Assembly (NCBI RefSeq): GCF_900638685.1
Contig: NZ_LR134533.1
Coordinates: 1,736,001-1,800,000, forward strand
Source of the DNA: Neisseria weaveri
Lineage (GTDB): Bacteria > Pseudomonadota > Gammaproteobacteria > Burkholderiales > Neisseriaceae
Length of the DNA stretch: 64,000 nt
Reading direction: 5' to 3'
A program made the translations under genes and the position numbers. Below the pieces are notes generated by a model that was given only the letters and a program-made list of their open reading frames with translations, made no database searches and was not told the origin of the DNA. The stretch's first letter is position 1. The number at the start of each line of letters is the position of its first letter. Shown in pieces: positions 1 to 7,812 of the stretch.

Positions 1-170
1 GCGGTAAAACGGGGGTAGTAATCAAGTACGGTGGCTACTTGGGTTTGCTGCAACATAATCTCGGAAAGCCAGATACGGTAGGGGTCGGAAACCTGCCAAG
101 GCAGATTGTGCCGGCCGTGCTGTTTCTGCCAGCCGATAAGCCGTTCGGCAAAAGTAGGGGATGAGGGCAT
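1..170 (-). CDS. mutY: A/G-specific adenine glycosylase, N-terminal fragment (runs off window)
   Basis: MutY removes adenine mispaired with 8-oxoguanine in base-excision repair. Only the first 56 codons are in the window; the gene continues past base 1. The visible residues include WQKQHGRHNLPWQ, DPYRIWLSEIMLQQTQV and TVLDYYPRF, which match the MutY amino terminus (the LPWR/Q and IMLQQTQV blocks of the helix-hairpin-helix glycosylase fold). The start at 170 is the ATG that opens this conserved frame; no strong Shine-Dalgarno is visible. The catalytic Asp and the iron-sulfur cysteines lie outside the window, so integrity cannot be judged. Confidence 0.9.
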   Translation of the reverse strand, partial: MPSSPTFAERLIGWQKQHGRHNLPWQVSDPYRIWLSEIMLQQTQVATVLDYYPRFT

Positions 171-261
171 AAAACGGGTAAACAGGTTTGCTGATGAAGT
201 CGGCTATTGTAGCGCGTTTGGATTTGCGATGTGGACTTGGCTGGTGTTTGAAACTGCATAA

Positions 262-273
262 AGGCCGTCTGAA
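262..273 (+). repeat. Single DNA uptake sequence (AG-DUS)
   Basis: An exact AGGCCGTCTGAA lies in the intergenic gap between divergent mutY and the alcohol dehydrogenase gene. It has no inverted partner, so it is an uptake signal rather than a terminator. Confidence 0.9.
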
Positions 274-315
274 AAAAATAACAGGTTTTCAAACGATATT
301 AATGCTTATTTTGAT

Positions 316-380
316 TGTTATAATTTAACATATTAATTTTAAATAAAAAAATTGACAAATAAAGCCTGTGGGAATATAAA
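316..380 (+). promoter_or_regulatory. Sigma-70 promoter and upstream inverted repeat for the alcohol dehydrogenase
   Basis: A perfect -35 TTGACA (352-357) is followed after 17 bp by a -10-like TATAAA (375-380), 67 bases before the ATG at 448. Upstream is the inverted repeat TGTTA-TAATT-TAACA (316-330), ending 21 bases before the -35. That placement could suit an activator or repressor site, but the protein that binds it cannot be named from sequence. Confidence 0.65.
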
Positions 381-447
381 TGAAAGCTCCATTTCCTTTA
401 GTTGTCTTAAATAAGTCCATTACTCCACCAAAAGAAAGGGAAGCTAA

Positions 448-1488
448 ATGAAAGCAATGGTGTATCACGGTGCAGGCGATATCCGCTTGGAAGACAAACC
501 CAAACCTCAAATTATCGATCCGACCGATGCGGTGGTAAAAATCGTTAAAACCACTATTTGCGGTACCGATTTAGGTATTTGGAAAGGCAAGAATCCCGAA
601 GTGGCAGACGGCCGTATTTTGGGTCACGAAGGTGTCGGCATTGTCGAAGAAGTCGGCTCCGGTGTGAAAAATATCAAAAAAGGCGATAAGGTCATCATCT
701 CTTGCGTAAGCAAATGCTGCTCTTGCGACAATTGTAAAAAGCAATTGTATTCACACTGCCGTAACGGCGGTTGGATTTTGGGTTATATGATTGACGGTAC
801 GCAGGCGGAATATGTGCGTACGCCGTATGCCGATAACAGCCTGATTCCGTTGCCGGATCATGTCAACGACGAAGTGGCCCTGCTGATTAGCGATGTGTTG
901 CCGACCGCTCATGAAATCGGTGTGCAATACGGTGATGTGAAACCGGGCGACAGCGTTTTTATCGCCGGTGCGGGACCGGTGGGTATGTCGGCTTTGCTGA
1001 CTGCCCAGTTATACAGTCCGGCCGTTATCATTGTTTGCGATATGGATGAAAACCGCTTGAAGCTGGCCAAAGAATTGGGTGCAACCCACACGATTAACCC
1101 TGCCGAAGGCAATGTTCCGGAAAAAGTGTTTGAAATCGTCGGTGCCGACGGTGTGGACTGTGCGATTGAAGCCGTAGGCATTCCGGCTACTTGGGATATG
1201 TGTCAGGAAATCGCCAAGCCGGGCGGCCATATTGCCGTAGTAGGCGTGCACGGCAAACCGGTTGACTTCAAACTGGAAAAACTGTGGATTAAAAATCTGG
1301 CCATTACCACGGGTTTGGTCAATTCCAATACTGCGGAAATGCTGTTGAAAGCCATTTCGACCAGCTCGGTTGACTACACCAAAATGTTGACCCACCGCTT
1401 CAAATTAAGCGAATTGGAAGAAGCTTACGAAGTGTTTAAACATGCTTCTGAAAACGGTGCGATGAAAGTGGTGTTGGTAAATGAATAA
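448..1488 (+). CDS. Zinc-dependent medium-chain alcohol dehydrogenase
   Basis: This 346-residue protein has the full medium-chain dehydrogenase layout. It interconverts an alcohol and an aldehyde or ketone using NAD(P) in the cytoplasm; the natural substrate is not evident. Catalytic-zinc ligands are Cys38 (ICGTD) and His60 (GHEGVG). The structural-zinc set is Cys90, Cys93, Cys96 and Cys104. The Rossmann motif GAGPVG spans about 174-179, and the acidic Asp198 at the end of the next strand favours NAD(H). The ATG at 448 follows AAAGGGAAG. The gene stands alone, with a strong promoter upstream and a DUS-hairpin terminator after it. It does not look like a glutathione-dependent AdhC or an AdhP by its amino terminus; the closest class is the tetrameric zinc alcohol/butanediol-type dehydrogenases. 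Family confidence is high, substrate unknown. Confidence 0.9.
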   Translation: MKAMVYHGAGDIRLEDKPKPQIIDPTDAVVKIVKTTICGTDLGIWKGKNPEVADGRILGHEGVGIVEEVGSGVKNIKKGDKVIISCVSKCCSCDNCKKQLYSHCRNGGWILGYMIDGTQAEYVRTPYADNSLIPLPDHVNDEVALLISDVLPTAHEIGVQYGDVKPGDSVFIAGAGPVGMSALLTAQLYSPAVIIVCDMDENRLKLAKELGATHTINPAEGNVPEKVFEIVGADGVDCAIEAVGIPATWDMCQEIAKPGGHIAVVGVHGKPVDFKLEKLWIKNLAITTGLVNSNTAEMLLKAISTSSVDYTKMLTHRFKLSELEEAYEVFKHASENGAMKVVLVNE

Positions 1489-1517
1489 TCCGACAATAAC
1501 GGATTGAATTTGATGTG

Positions 1518-1545
1518 AGGCCGTCTGAAAATTCAGACGGCCTTT
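1518..1545 (+). terminator. DUS-pair terminator after the alcohol dehydrogenase
   Basis: AGGCCGTCTGAA (1518-1529) and its reverse complement (1532-1543) are separated by 2 bases and followed by TTTT. This is a typical Neisseria DUS hairpin that doubles as an intrinsic terminator. Confidence 0.85.
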
Positions 1546-1588
1546 TGCATGGCTGTGTAATAATTTCGGCGGTATCATGCTTATCCGC

Positions 1589-1594
1589 TATAAT
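1589..1594 (+). promoter_or_regulatory. Candidate -10 element for rlmL
   Basis: A perfect TATAAT lies 58 bases before the rlmL ATG at 1653. No convincing -35 is seen at the usual distance, so this is tentative. Confidence 0.35.
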
Positions 1595-1615
1595 CACGTT
1601 TTTCCCATCTCAATA

Positions 1616-1627
1616 TTCAGACGGCCT
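1616..1627 (-). repeat. Single DNA uptake sequence in the rlmL leader
   Basis: An exact AG-DUS (reverse orientation, TTCAGACGGCCT on the plus strand) lies 25 bases before the rlmL start codon. Confidence 0.85.
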
Positions 1628-1652
1628 GAATATTTCTATACAAAGAAAGATT

Positions 1653-2795
1653 ATGACTATTTACTCCCTATTCATTACCTGTCCCCGCGGTTTGGAAAGT
1701 ATATTGTCCGATGAATTGAAGCAGCAAGGCTGCACAGAAATCGAAGCGACAGACGGCGGCGTAGGCTGCAAAGGCGGCTTGGAACAGGTATACCGCATCA
1801 ACCTATATTCCCGAACGGCCAGCAGGGTGTTGCTCCGTCTGATCAAAGGCAGCTACCGCAGCGAAAACGATATTTACAAATTGGCTCGCAATATCCGTTG
1901 GCAGCATTGGTTTGATGTCGGCCAGACGTTTAAAGTGAAAGTCGAAGGCAAGCGTGCGCAGGTGAAAAGCCTGAATTTTATCGGTTTGAAAATAAAAGAT
2001 GCGGTTTGCGATGTTTTCCGCGATGTGGAAAATGCGCGTCCGAATGTCGGTAAGCTGGATCCTGATGTTCGGGTGTATGCCTTTGTTGACGAGCGGACGG
2101 CGCAGATTTTTATCGATACGAGCGGTGAAGCGTTATTTAAGCGCGGTTACCGTCAGGATACGGGTGAAGCGCCTTTGCGGGAAAACTTGGCCGCAGGCTT
2201 GTTGATGTTGGCAGGATATGATGGCAGCCAGCCTTTCCAAGACCCGTTTTGCGGTAGCGGAACCATCGCAATTGAAGCTGCATGGATTGCCATGAACCAC
2301 GCTCCGGGGTTGTTGCGCCGTTTCGGTTTCGAAAAGCTTAAAGGCTTTGATAAAACATTGTGGCACAAGCTCCGTGCCGAAGCGGAAAGCAAAGTGGTTG
2401 ATAAAACTGCACAGCCGATTTCCGGCAGCGACAACGACCGCTATATGATTAAGGCGGCCATTTCTAATGCCAATGCCGCCGGTGTGGGCGACATTATCCG
2501 TTGGGATGTAAAAGAAGCGCAGGCCGTTCGCCCGAACGGTGAGGGCGGTGTGATGATTTCGAATCCGCCTTATGGTGTGCGTTTGGCTGAAGTTCAAGCG
2601 TTGCAAGCCCTGTATCCGCAGTTGGGGACTTGGCTGAAACAGCATTATGCAGGTTGGTTGATCGGTATGTTTACCGGAGACCGAGATATGCCTAAATTTA
2701 TGCGTTTGAGTCCTAAGCGTAAGATTCCGCTTTATAACGGTAATTTGGATTGCCGCCTGTTTTTATTGAATATGGTCCAGGGTTCAAACCGTTAA
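1653..2795 (+). CDS. rlmL: 23S rRNA guanine-N2 methyltransferase, RlmL type (THUMP domain)
   Basis: This 380-residue protein aligns by eye with the amino-terminal (RlmL) half of E. coli RlmKL, which makes m2G2445 in 23S rRNA using S-adenosylmethionine. The order is an N-terminal ferredoxin-like part (PRGLESIL), a THUMP domain at about 45-155, then a Rossmann methyltransferase with DPFCGSGT (197-204) and the catalytic SNPPYG motif (303-308). The RlmK domain found fused in E. coli is absent, so this is the single-function form. I chose the ATG at 1653, preceded by AAAGAAAGA. An in-frame upstream extension reads through two DUS elements and is not protein-like. The gene is convergent with erpA and they share a terminator. 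Confidence 0.85.
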   Translation: MTIYSLFITCPRGLESILSDELKQQGCTEIEATDGGVGCKGGLEQVYRINLYSRTASRVLLRLIKGSYRSENDIYKLARNIRWQHWFDVGQTFKVKVEGKRAQVKSLNFIGLKIKDAVCDVFRDVENARPNVGKLDPDVRVYAFVDERTAQIFIDTSGEALFKRGYRQDTGEAPLRENLAAGLLMLAGYDGSQPFQDPFCGSGTIAIEAAWIAMNHAPGLLRRFGFEKLKGFDKTLWHKLRAEAESKVVDKTAQPISGSDNDRYMIKAAISNANAAGVGDIIRWDVKEAQAVRPNGEGGVMISNPPYGVRLAEVQALQALYPQLGTWLKQHYAGWLIGMFTGDRDMPKFMRLSPKRKIPLYNGNLDCRLFLLNMVQGSNR

Positions 2796-2895
2796 TTCGT
2801 TAAACCGGTGGGTTTGGATTTCATTTATGTTGTTTATTTTCAAATGGAGTGATCATCAGCCGTAGATATTCAAATTGTGCACTGCATTGAAATAA

Positions 2896-2934
2896 AGAAA
2901 AATCCCGTCTTCATTTAAGAAGACGGGATTTTTG
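2896..2934. terminator. Bidirectional intrinsic terminator between rlmL and erpA
   Basis: The stem AAATCCCGTCTT/AAGACGGGATTT has flanking A and T runs on both sides and sits between two convergent genes, so it can end transcription in both directions. It is not built from DUS elements. Confidence 0.85.
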
Positions 2935-2944
2935 CTGAAAAATA

Positions 2945-3283
2945 TCAAACCGAGAATGAAGAGCCGCAGCCACAGGTTGTGGTTGCATTCGGATTGCGGA
3001 TAACGAATTGCGAGCCTTGCAGGCTTTCGGTGTAATCGATTTCCGCACCAATCAGATATTGATAGCTCATTGGGTCGACCAAGAAAGTCAGGCCGTCTTT
3101 TTTGATTTCGAAATCATCATCATTGGTGATTTCGTCAAAAGTAAAACCGTATTGGAATCCGGAGCAGCCGCCACCGTTAACAAATACACGCAGTTTCAAA
3201 TCAGGGTTGTTTTCTTCGGCAATCAGGTCAGCCACTTTCGCACAGCAGCTTTCTGTAAAGATAATAGGGCTTTCGTCAGACAT
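2945..3283 (-). CDS. erpA: Iron-sulfur cluster insertion protein ErpA
   Basis: ErpA is an A-type carrier that delivers iron-sulfur clusters to apo-enzymes. The 112-residue protein has the three conserved cluster cysteines: Cys40 in [11 protein letters not shown], and Cys104 and Cys106 in the terminal [11 protein letters not shown]. This length and C-terminal signature fit ErpA better than IscA or SufA. The start follows an AGAGGAA ribosome binding site. The S24 regulator lies 90 bases upstream on the same strand, so the two may be cotranscribed, though no functional link between them is established. Confidence 0.93.
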   Translation of the reverse strand: MSDESPIIFTESCCAKVADLIAEENNPDLKLRVFVNGGGCSGFQYGFTFDEITNDDDFEIKKDGLTFLVDPMSYQYLIGAEIDYTESLQGSQFVIRNPNATTTCGCGSSFSV

Positions 3284-3373
3284 AGTATTGTTCCTCTTGA
3301 ATATTGCTAGGCATTGTCGCGCAAATGCTTCTTTCAGGCAAGTTGTGGCATCGGGAAAAATTTCAATGGTTTT

Positions 3374-4063
3374 TCAGATGTTGCGCCCGAACCATTCTAC
3401 CCGTCCGATAATGGCGACGTCGTCCGTCATATTGTTCAAATCGATTTCAAAAGTAGGGTAGGCCTCGTTGGCAGAAATCACATTGACAATTCCGCCCGGC
3501 ATCAATTGGAGGCGTTTTACCAGCAAGTTGTCGTTGAGGCGTAAAACATATAGTCCGTCGCGAGGTGTGGTTTCTCCGTGATTGATGAGAATGGAGTCTC
3601 CGTCGTTTAAAACGCCTTCCATGGAATCGCCTTTAACGGAAATGACAGACAGTTTTTTTGTGTCGCGCGTTACATAGTTTTCAACCCAATAACGGCGGAA
3701 AGCCATGGTAAAAACGGGTTTTTCGTCTTGGACTAACTGCCCGTGTCCTGCTGCGGCCTGAATGTCGTAACGGGGAACGAAGATAAATTCGTCAATATCG
3801 ACAGGATTGTCGAGCGTATCGTAAACGGCAGGCGGTGTTTTATTGACGCTGTCTGGAAAAGGTTCGCCTTCTCCGGTTAGCAGCCAATCGATATTGCAGC
3901 CCTTTAATTGTTTGATTTTTTTTAATGTTTCTGCTTTGGGCAAACCGCCTTCATTCCAAATTCTGCTGAAGCCTGCAATGGTCATATCGATATCCGCAGC
4001 AATCTTGGCTTGCTTTGCTTCGTCTTTCCAAAGAAAAACCAGTCTGTCTTTAAAAGTGTTCAT
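3374..4063 (-). CDS. LexA-like transcriptional regulator with S24 peptidase domain
   Basis: This 229-residue protein combines an N-terminal helix-turn-helix-like segment (about 5-65) with a LexA/CI-type S24 domain (about 95-229). The catalytic dyad looks intact: Ser147 in KGDSMEG and Lys183 in LLVKRL. A possible Ala-Gly self-cleavage bond is at 105-106 (QAAAGHG). Proteins of this class act as phage-type or SOS-like repressors that are inactivated by self-cleavage. Neisseria lack a classical LexA, and a LexA-like regulator has been described in the gonococcus; whether this is its orthologue needs alignment. No phage genes are nearby, so it is not an obvious prophage repressor. The start follows AAGGAAAG. 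The 226-base AT-rich gap upstream separates it from a divergent small exported gene, a natural candidate target. Confidence 0.85.
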   Translation of the reverse strand: MNTFKDRLVFLWKDEAKQAKIAADIDMTIAGFSRIWNEGGLPKAETLKKIKQLKGCNIDWLLTGEGEPFPDSVNKTPPAVYDTLDNPVDIDEFIFVPRYDIQAAAGHGQLVQDEKPVFTMAFRRYWVENYVTRDTKKLSVISVKGDSMEGVLNDGDSILINHGETTPRDGLYVLRLNDNLLVKRLQLMPGGIVNVISANEAYPTFEIDLNNMTDDVAIIGRVEWFGRNI

Positions 4064-4217
4064 TCATCTTTCCTTATTATTAATTATGGTTTTGTTTTGG
4101 TATGTCCGAATATCGGCTATTTTACTGTGGTTTTTGTTTTTTAGTAAGCTTAATTTTATATTTTTTTTGATTTTCAGAGCTTGATTAGTCTGTTTTTTAT
4201 TAGTAATATTTAGTTAT

Positions 4218-4249
4218 TCTTAGTTTTATGTAAGATTTATCTTAGTTTT
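4218..4249. promoter_or_regulatory. Direct repeats in the AT-rich gap (possible operator)
   Basis: TCTTAGTTTT occurs at 4218-4227 and again at 4240-4249, spaced 22 bp or about two helical turns. They lie between the S24 regulator and the divergent small exported gene. The arrangement is compatible with cooperative binding, but the region is very AT-rich and chance is possible. Confidence 0.25.
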
Positions 4250-4289
4250 GTGCTGGTTTGGCAGATAAACTTTATAAAAGGAGCGTGTG

Positions 4290-4562
4290 ATGAAAAACGG
4301 TAAATGGATGAGTGTAGCGGCAACAGGTATGGCTGTATTCTTATTGAGTGTTTCATCATCGGGCTATTCTGATGCGGCTTCGGTGGATGTGATTGTGTCT
4401 CAGTTGAGTTGCGATAAGTTGCATGTGTTGGAAAACGGAAAAATGAATGCCGTGCAGCATGCTTATGCTTTGAAATGCGACGAAGCGGAAGCAGATCGGG
4501 CTTGGGAGCAGGTTTATGGTTCTGCGGGTGGCGGAGTATTGGGCGGTGTGGTTTATGAATAA
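4290..4562 (+). CDS. Small exported protein of unknown function
   Basis: A 90-residue protein whose family I do not recognise. A basic start (MKNGKW), a hydrophobic stretch (about 8-24) and small residues around 28-31 form a likely Sec signal peptide. The mature part is about 60 residues with two cysteines (SCDKL and LKCDE), which could form a disulfide in the periplasm, and a Gly-rich tail (GSAGGGVLGGVVYE). The ATG at 4290 follows AGGAG by six bases; an overlapping GTG three bases earlier is less likely. It is transcribed away from the S24 regulator across an AT-rich gap and ends at a DUS-pair terminator, so it is a single-gene unit. Confidence 0.7.
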   Translation: MKNGKWMSVAATGMAVFLLSVSSSGYSDAASVDVIVSQLSCDKLHVLENGKMNAVQHAYALKCDEAEADRAWEQVYGSAGGGVLGGVVYE

Positions 4563-4566
4563 AGCG

Positions 4567-4593
4567 AGGCCGTCTGAAAATTTCAGACGGCCT
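4567..4593. terminator. DUS-pair terminator
   Basis: An inverted AG-DUS pair (4567-4578 and 4582-4593) lies between the small exported gene and convergent argC and may serve both. Confidence 0.85.
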
Positions 4594-4639
4594 TCTATAA
4601 TTAAGGAATATTGAAAACCGGCTTTTAGCAGGGCTTGTT

Positions 4640-5683
4640 TTAAGGAAGTAGGGGAACGGTGTTCAATCCGGCATCTTCTTCTAATCCAAACATAATATTC
4701 ATATTCTGTACGGCTTGGCCTGCCGCGCCTTTTACCAAATTGTCGATGACAGACAAAATGATCCAGACATTGCTTTGCGGTGCTTTTTGTACGCTGATAC
4801 GGCAATAGTTTGCCCCACGAACGCTGCGTGTTTCGGGCGTTGCGCCTTCAGGCAAAACATCTACAAACAAGCTGCTTTGATAGAAACGGCTGAGCATGTC
4901 ATGCGGATTATTTTGTCCATCTAAGTGAACATATAAAGTGGCATGCATGCCCCGAATCATGGGTGTGAGGTGCGGTACGAAAATCAAACCGTCGGCAATA
5001 TTGGGTTGCAAATAATTAATGGTTTGTTTGATTTCGGGTAGATGGCGGTGTCCGCTTACTCCGTAGGCTTTGAAATTGTCGCCTGCTTCGCAAAGAAGAG
5101 TGGGGACGCTGGCTTTTCTGCCGGCACCGGAAACTCCGGATTTACAGTCTGCGATTAAAGGCATATTTTCTTTAAGTGCGCCTGCTTTGAGAAGCGGAAG
5201 CAAGGCCAGAGAAACGCAGGTGGGATAGCAGCCGGGATTGGCTGTTAAAAGGGTTTGGGCGATGTTTTCCCTGTTCATCTCAGGCAGGCCGTAAACGGCC
5301 TGTTTAACCCATTCCGGGCTGCTGTGCTGCATGCCGTACCATTTTTCCCATGTTGGAATGTCTTGAATGCGGTAGTCGGCGGATAAGTCGATAACTTTGA
5401 TGCCTTTTTCTAGAAGTGCGGGGGCTTCTTTCATGGCCACGCCGTTGGGTGTGGCAAAAAATACGGCATCGCATTGATCTAGGTTTGCTTCGTCCGGTGT
5501 TTGGAAAACGAGTTGGTAGACGCCGCGCAGACTGGGAAAATAATCAGCAATGGCAATGCCGGCTTCGCTGCGGCTGGTAATGGCGGTAACGTCTACATTG
5601 GGGTGATGGGCAAGTAATCGGAGCAGTTCGCTTCCTGTGTAACCTGTTGCCCCTACGATTCCTACTTTGATTTTTTTGCTCAT
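4640..5683 (-). CDS. argC: N-acetyl-gamma-glutamyl-phosphate reductase
   Basis: ArgC reduces N-acetylglutamyl phosphate to the semialdehyde with NADPH, the third step of arginine synthesis. The 347-residue protein starts with the nucleotide-binding motif GATGYTG (11-17) and has the catalytic Cys152 in NPGCYPT; a GHRHLPEI segment follows in the dimerisation domain. I chose the ATG at 5683 because [14 protein letters not shown] is the usual family start. A longer in-frame version begins with DUS-encoded residues and is not expected to be translated. The Shine-Dalgarno at 5683 is weak. The gene is not in an arg operon here; the upstream neighbour is a separate tRNA unit. Confidence 0.95.
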   Translation of the reverse strand: MSKKIKVGIVGATGYTGSELLRLLAHHPNVDVTAITSRSEAGIAIADYFPSLRGVYQLVFQTPDEANLDQCDAVFFATPNGVAMKEAPALLEKGIKVIDLSADYRIQDIPTWEKWYGMQHSSPEWVKQAVYGLPEMNRENIAQTLLTANPGCYPTCVSLALLPLLKAGALKENMPLIADCKSGVSGAGRKASVPTLLCEAGDNFKAYGVSGHRHLPEIKQTINYLQPNIADGLIFVPHLTPMIRGMHATLYVHLDGQNNPHDMLSRFYQSSLFVDVLPEGATPETRSVRGANYCRISVQKAPQSNVWIILSVIDNLVKGAAGQAVQNMNIMFGLEEDAGLNTVPLLP

Positions 5684-5735
5684 ATTTATTTTGATGACTT
5701 GATATGTTGGTAATTGGAACAGTTTAAGGCTTAAT

Positions 5736-5747
5736 AGGCCGTCTGAA
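5736..5747 (+). repeat. Single DNA uptake sequence upstream of argC
   Basis: An exact AG-DUS lies 53 bases upstream of the argC start codon, without an inverted partner. Confidence 0.85.
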
Positions 5748-5902
5748 AAGATTGCAAGCAATTTTAGTTAGGGCAATGGATAGTAGCAATCGGTTAAAGG
5801 CCGGCATTTTTTGGGTTGGACCACTTAGGTAGGGGAACAGGCGGTTAGCGGTTTTGAAAGTTTTAAAAAAATATTTAAGATTTTTGAATATCAAAGCTGG
5901 AA

Positions 5903-5935
5903 AGAAAAAAAGGTTAAACCGTAGTTTAACCTTTT
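5903..5935 (-). terminator. Intrinsic terminator of the tRNA unit
   Basis: The perfect 12-bp stem AAAAGGTTAAAC/GTTTAACCTTTT with a 4-base loop is followed, on the minus strand, by a T run. It lies just past the 3' end of the tRNA and is not DUS-based. Confidence 0.85.
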
Positions 5936-5941
5936 AAAATC

Positions 5942-6017
<76 letters not shown>

Positions 6018-6037
6018 AGACGTTTATGAAGTCCGTT

Positions 6038-6065
6038 ATTCTAACATAGTTCCCCAGAAAAACAA
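6038..6065 (-). promoter_or_regulatory. Promoter of the tRNA gene
   Basis: On the minus strand, TTGTTT (-35, 6060-6065) is followed by a 16-bp spacer and TAGAAT (-10, 6038-6043), about 20 bases before the tRNA 5' end. With the terminators on both sides this makes a self-contained tRNA transcription unit. Confidence 0.6.
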
Positions 6066-6068
6066 GAT

Positions 6069-6100
6069 AAGAGGCCGTCTGAATTTTCAGACGGCCTCTT
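6069..6100 (-). terminator. DUS-pair terminator after brnQ
   Basis: A 15-bp stem (AAGAGGCCGTCTGAA and its complement) with a 2-base loop lies just beyond the brnQ stop and separates it from the tRNA promoter. Confidence 0.85.
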
Positions 6101-6125
6101 GTTAACACTTTATTGTTTTACCGGT

Positions 6126-7463
6126 TTAAGCTTTCTTTTTGCTTGCGGCATTTAAGATGCAGCCTAAGATAAAGCCGGCAGCTGCAGGCAATACCCAACC
6201 CAAACCGATATCGTACCAAGGCAGAGTGTTGTTGATTGCTGTTGCGGTTTCTTCACTGAAACCAAAAGCGGTTTTGTAAGCATCCAGCAAACCTACGATT
6301 AAGGTGGAGAACATAGTGCAGATGTATACGATACGGCTGCCACCGAAGAATTTATCTAAGAATGCCAACAAAATCAGAACGATGGTCACAGGATACAGAA
6401 GCATTAGCATCGGAATGGAGAAGCTGATGATACCTGCCAAGCCTTTATTGGCCAAACCGCATGAAATCAAGGTAAACAGAATGGCAAAAGCTTTGTAGGA
6501 TACGCTCGGAATCAGTCGGTTGAAGTATTCCGAGCAAGCTGTAATCAGGCCGACAGAAGTGGTTAAACAGGCCAGGAATACGATGATTGCCAATAATACA
6601 TTACCTGCATTGCCGAAATAGAACTGTGCGCTCTTAGAGAGTACGGCTGCACCGTTGTCTAATAAACCTAATTCGGCCACGCTGCTTGCACCCATATAAG
6701 CAATGAATACATAAACGATGGCCAAGCAGGCTGCGGCAACGAAACCGGAACGGGCAGTCATGCTTAATACTTGTTGGTGGTTTTTTACACCCATCAGGCG
6801 CACGGCATCAACAACGATAATGGCGAACGCCAAAGAAGCCAATGCATCCATTGTGCCATAGCCTTCGATGATGCCTTTGCCTACCGGCTGGGTAACGAAA
6901 TCACCTTGTGGCGCTTGCAGCGGGCCCATAGGGTTCAAGGCGGCATAACCTACCAAAACGGCAATCGCAATCAATAAGCTGGGTGTCAGGATTTTACCGA
7001 TGCGTTCAACCAATTTTCCTGGAGACATGGCCAGCCAGTATGACAAAGCGAAGAATGCGATACTGAATAATGCCAATGCCATAGTTTTCTTTTCTTCGGC
7101 AGCTTCGCCTAAGAACGGTACGATACCGATTTCAAATGAAACGGTGGCAGTACGGGGAGTAGCAAACAAAGGCCCGATGGAAAGATACAGCAGGGCGGCA
7201 AATAAAATACCGTACCACGGTGTAACACGGGAAGCCAATTCCTGAACATCGCGCGAACCGGAATAGCCGATGGCAATGACGCCCAGCAAAGGCAGACCGG
7301 CACCGGTCAGTAGGAAGCCGGTCATTGCGCTGAACACGTTGCTGCCGGCTTGTTGTCCGATTGAAGCGGGGAAAATCAGGTTGCCCGCGCCGAAGAACAA
7401 AGCAAACAACATCAGGCCTGTGGCCACGAATGTTGTTTTATATTGTGCATTTGGAGAATTCAT
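6126..7463 (-). CDS. brnQ: Branched-chain amino acid transporter BrnQ
   Basis: BrnQ (LIVCS family) imports leucine, isoleucine and valine with a sodium or proton gradient across the inner membrane. The 445-residue protein is hydrophobic throughout, with about twelve predicted membrane spans. It has the family's opening signature, LFALFFGAGNLIFPASIGQQ near residue 20, and a lysine-rich cytoplasmic tail (NAASKKKA). Length is normal. The ATG at 7463 is preceded by AAAAAAGGCG. It is monocistronic, ending at a DUS-pair terminator, with a long AT-rich promoter region upstream. Confidence 0.95.
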   Translation of the reverse strand: MNSPNAQYKTTFVATGLMLFALFFGAGNLIFPASIGQQAGSNVFSAMTGFLLTGAGLPLLGVIAIGYSGSRDVQELASRVTPWYGILFAALLYLSIGPLFATPRTATVSFEIGIVPFLGEAAEEKKTMALALFSIAFFALSYWLAMSPGKLVERIGKILTPSLLIAIAVLVGYAALNPMGPLQAPQGDFVTQPVGKGIIEGYGTMDALASLAFAIIVVDAVRLMGVKNHQQVLSMTARSGFVAAACLAIVYVFIAYMGASSVAELGLLDNGAAVLSKSAQFYFGNAGNVLLAIIVFLACLTTSVGLITACSEYFNRLIPSVSYKAFAILFTLISCGLANKGLAGIISFSIPMLMLLYPVTIVLILLAFLDKFFGGSRIVYICTMFSTLIVGLLDAYKTAFGFSEETATAINNTLPWYDIGLGWVLPAAAGFILGCILNAASKKKA

Positions 7464-7767
7464 ACCAACGCCTTTTTTATTATGGAAGAAGGAGTGAGAT
7501 TATCACAAATTGTAAAAAAATGTGAATCGATGCTTGTCGGTTTGTGGCGTTTTGATTTTCTTTTTGAATTATTTTTTAATAAAAATTAATGGATTATGCT
7601 ATAAATTTTTTACGGTTTAAAATGAAATTGTTTTAAATCTTTTTTGTATAGAATCTTTGTTTAAATAGATTTAATGGGTTTTTTCTGGTGTAAAAAGGTA
7701 TTTTGTTGAAATTTTGTCTCACTTAATACACTTTTGTCAGATGTTTTATTGTAATGTGGTTAATGAA
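7464..7767. other. AT-rich intergenic region upstream of brnQ
   Basis: This 300-base gap contains no open frame with coding character. On the minus strand a GATAAT (7499-7504) could be the brnQ -10 element, but no good -35 is present. The rest is runs of A and T. I see no RNA gene. Confidence 0.5.
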
Positions 7768-7793
7768 AGGCCGTCTGAAAATTCAGACGGCCT
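7768..7793 (-). terminator. DUS-pair terminator after pgeF
   Basis: Inverted AG-DUS copies at 7768-7779 and 7782-7793 lie 20 bases beyond the pgeF stop codon. Confidence 0.8.
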
Positions 7794-7812
7794 CCGTTGT
7801 AATGATATACGC

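Noticed and set aside
1515..1652. Upstream in-frame extension of rlmL
   Set aside because: It would translate a DUS terminator hairpin and another DUS, lacks homology, and the conserved [13 protein letters not shown] start is at 1653.
3374..4562. Prophage remnant around the S24 regulator
   Set aside because: The flanking genes are erpA and argC with normal order and terminators. There is no integrase, attachment site or phage structural gene.
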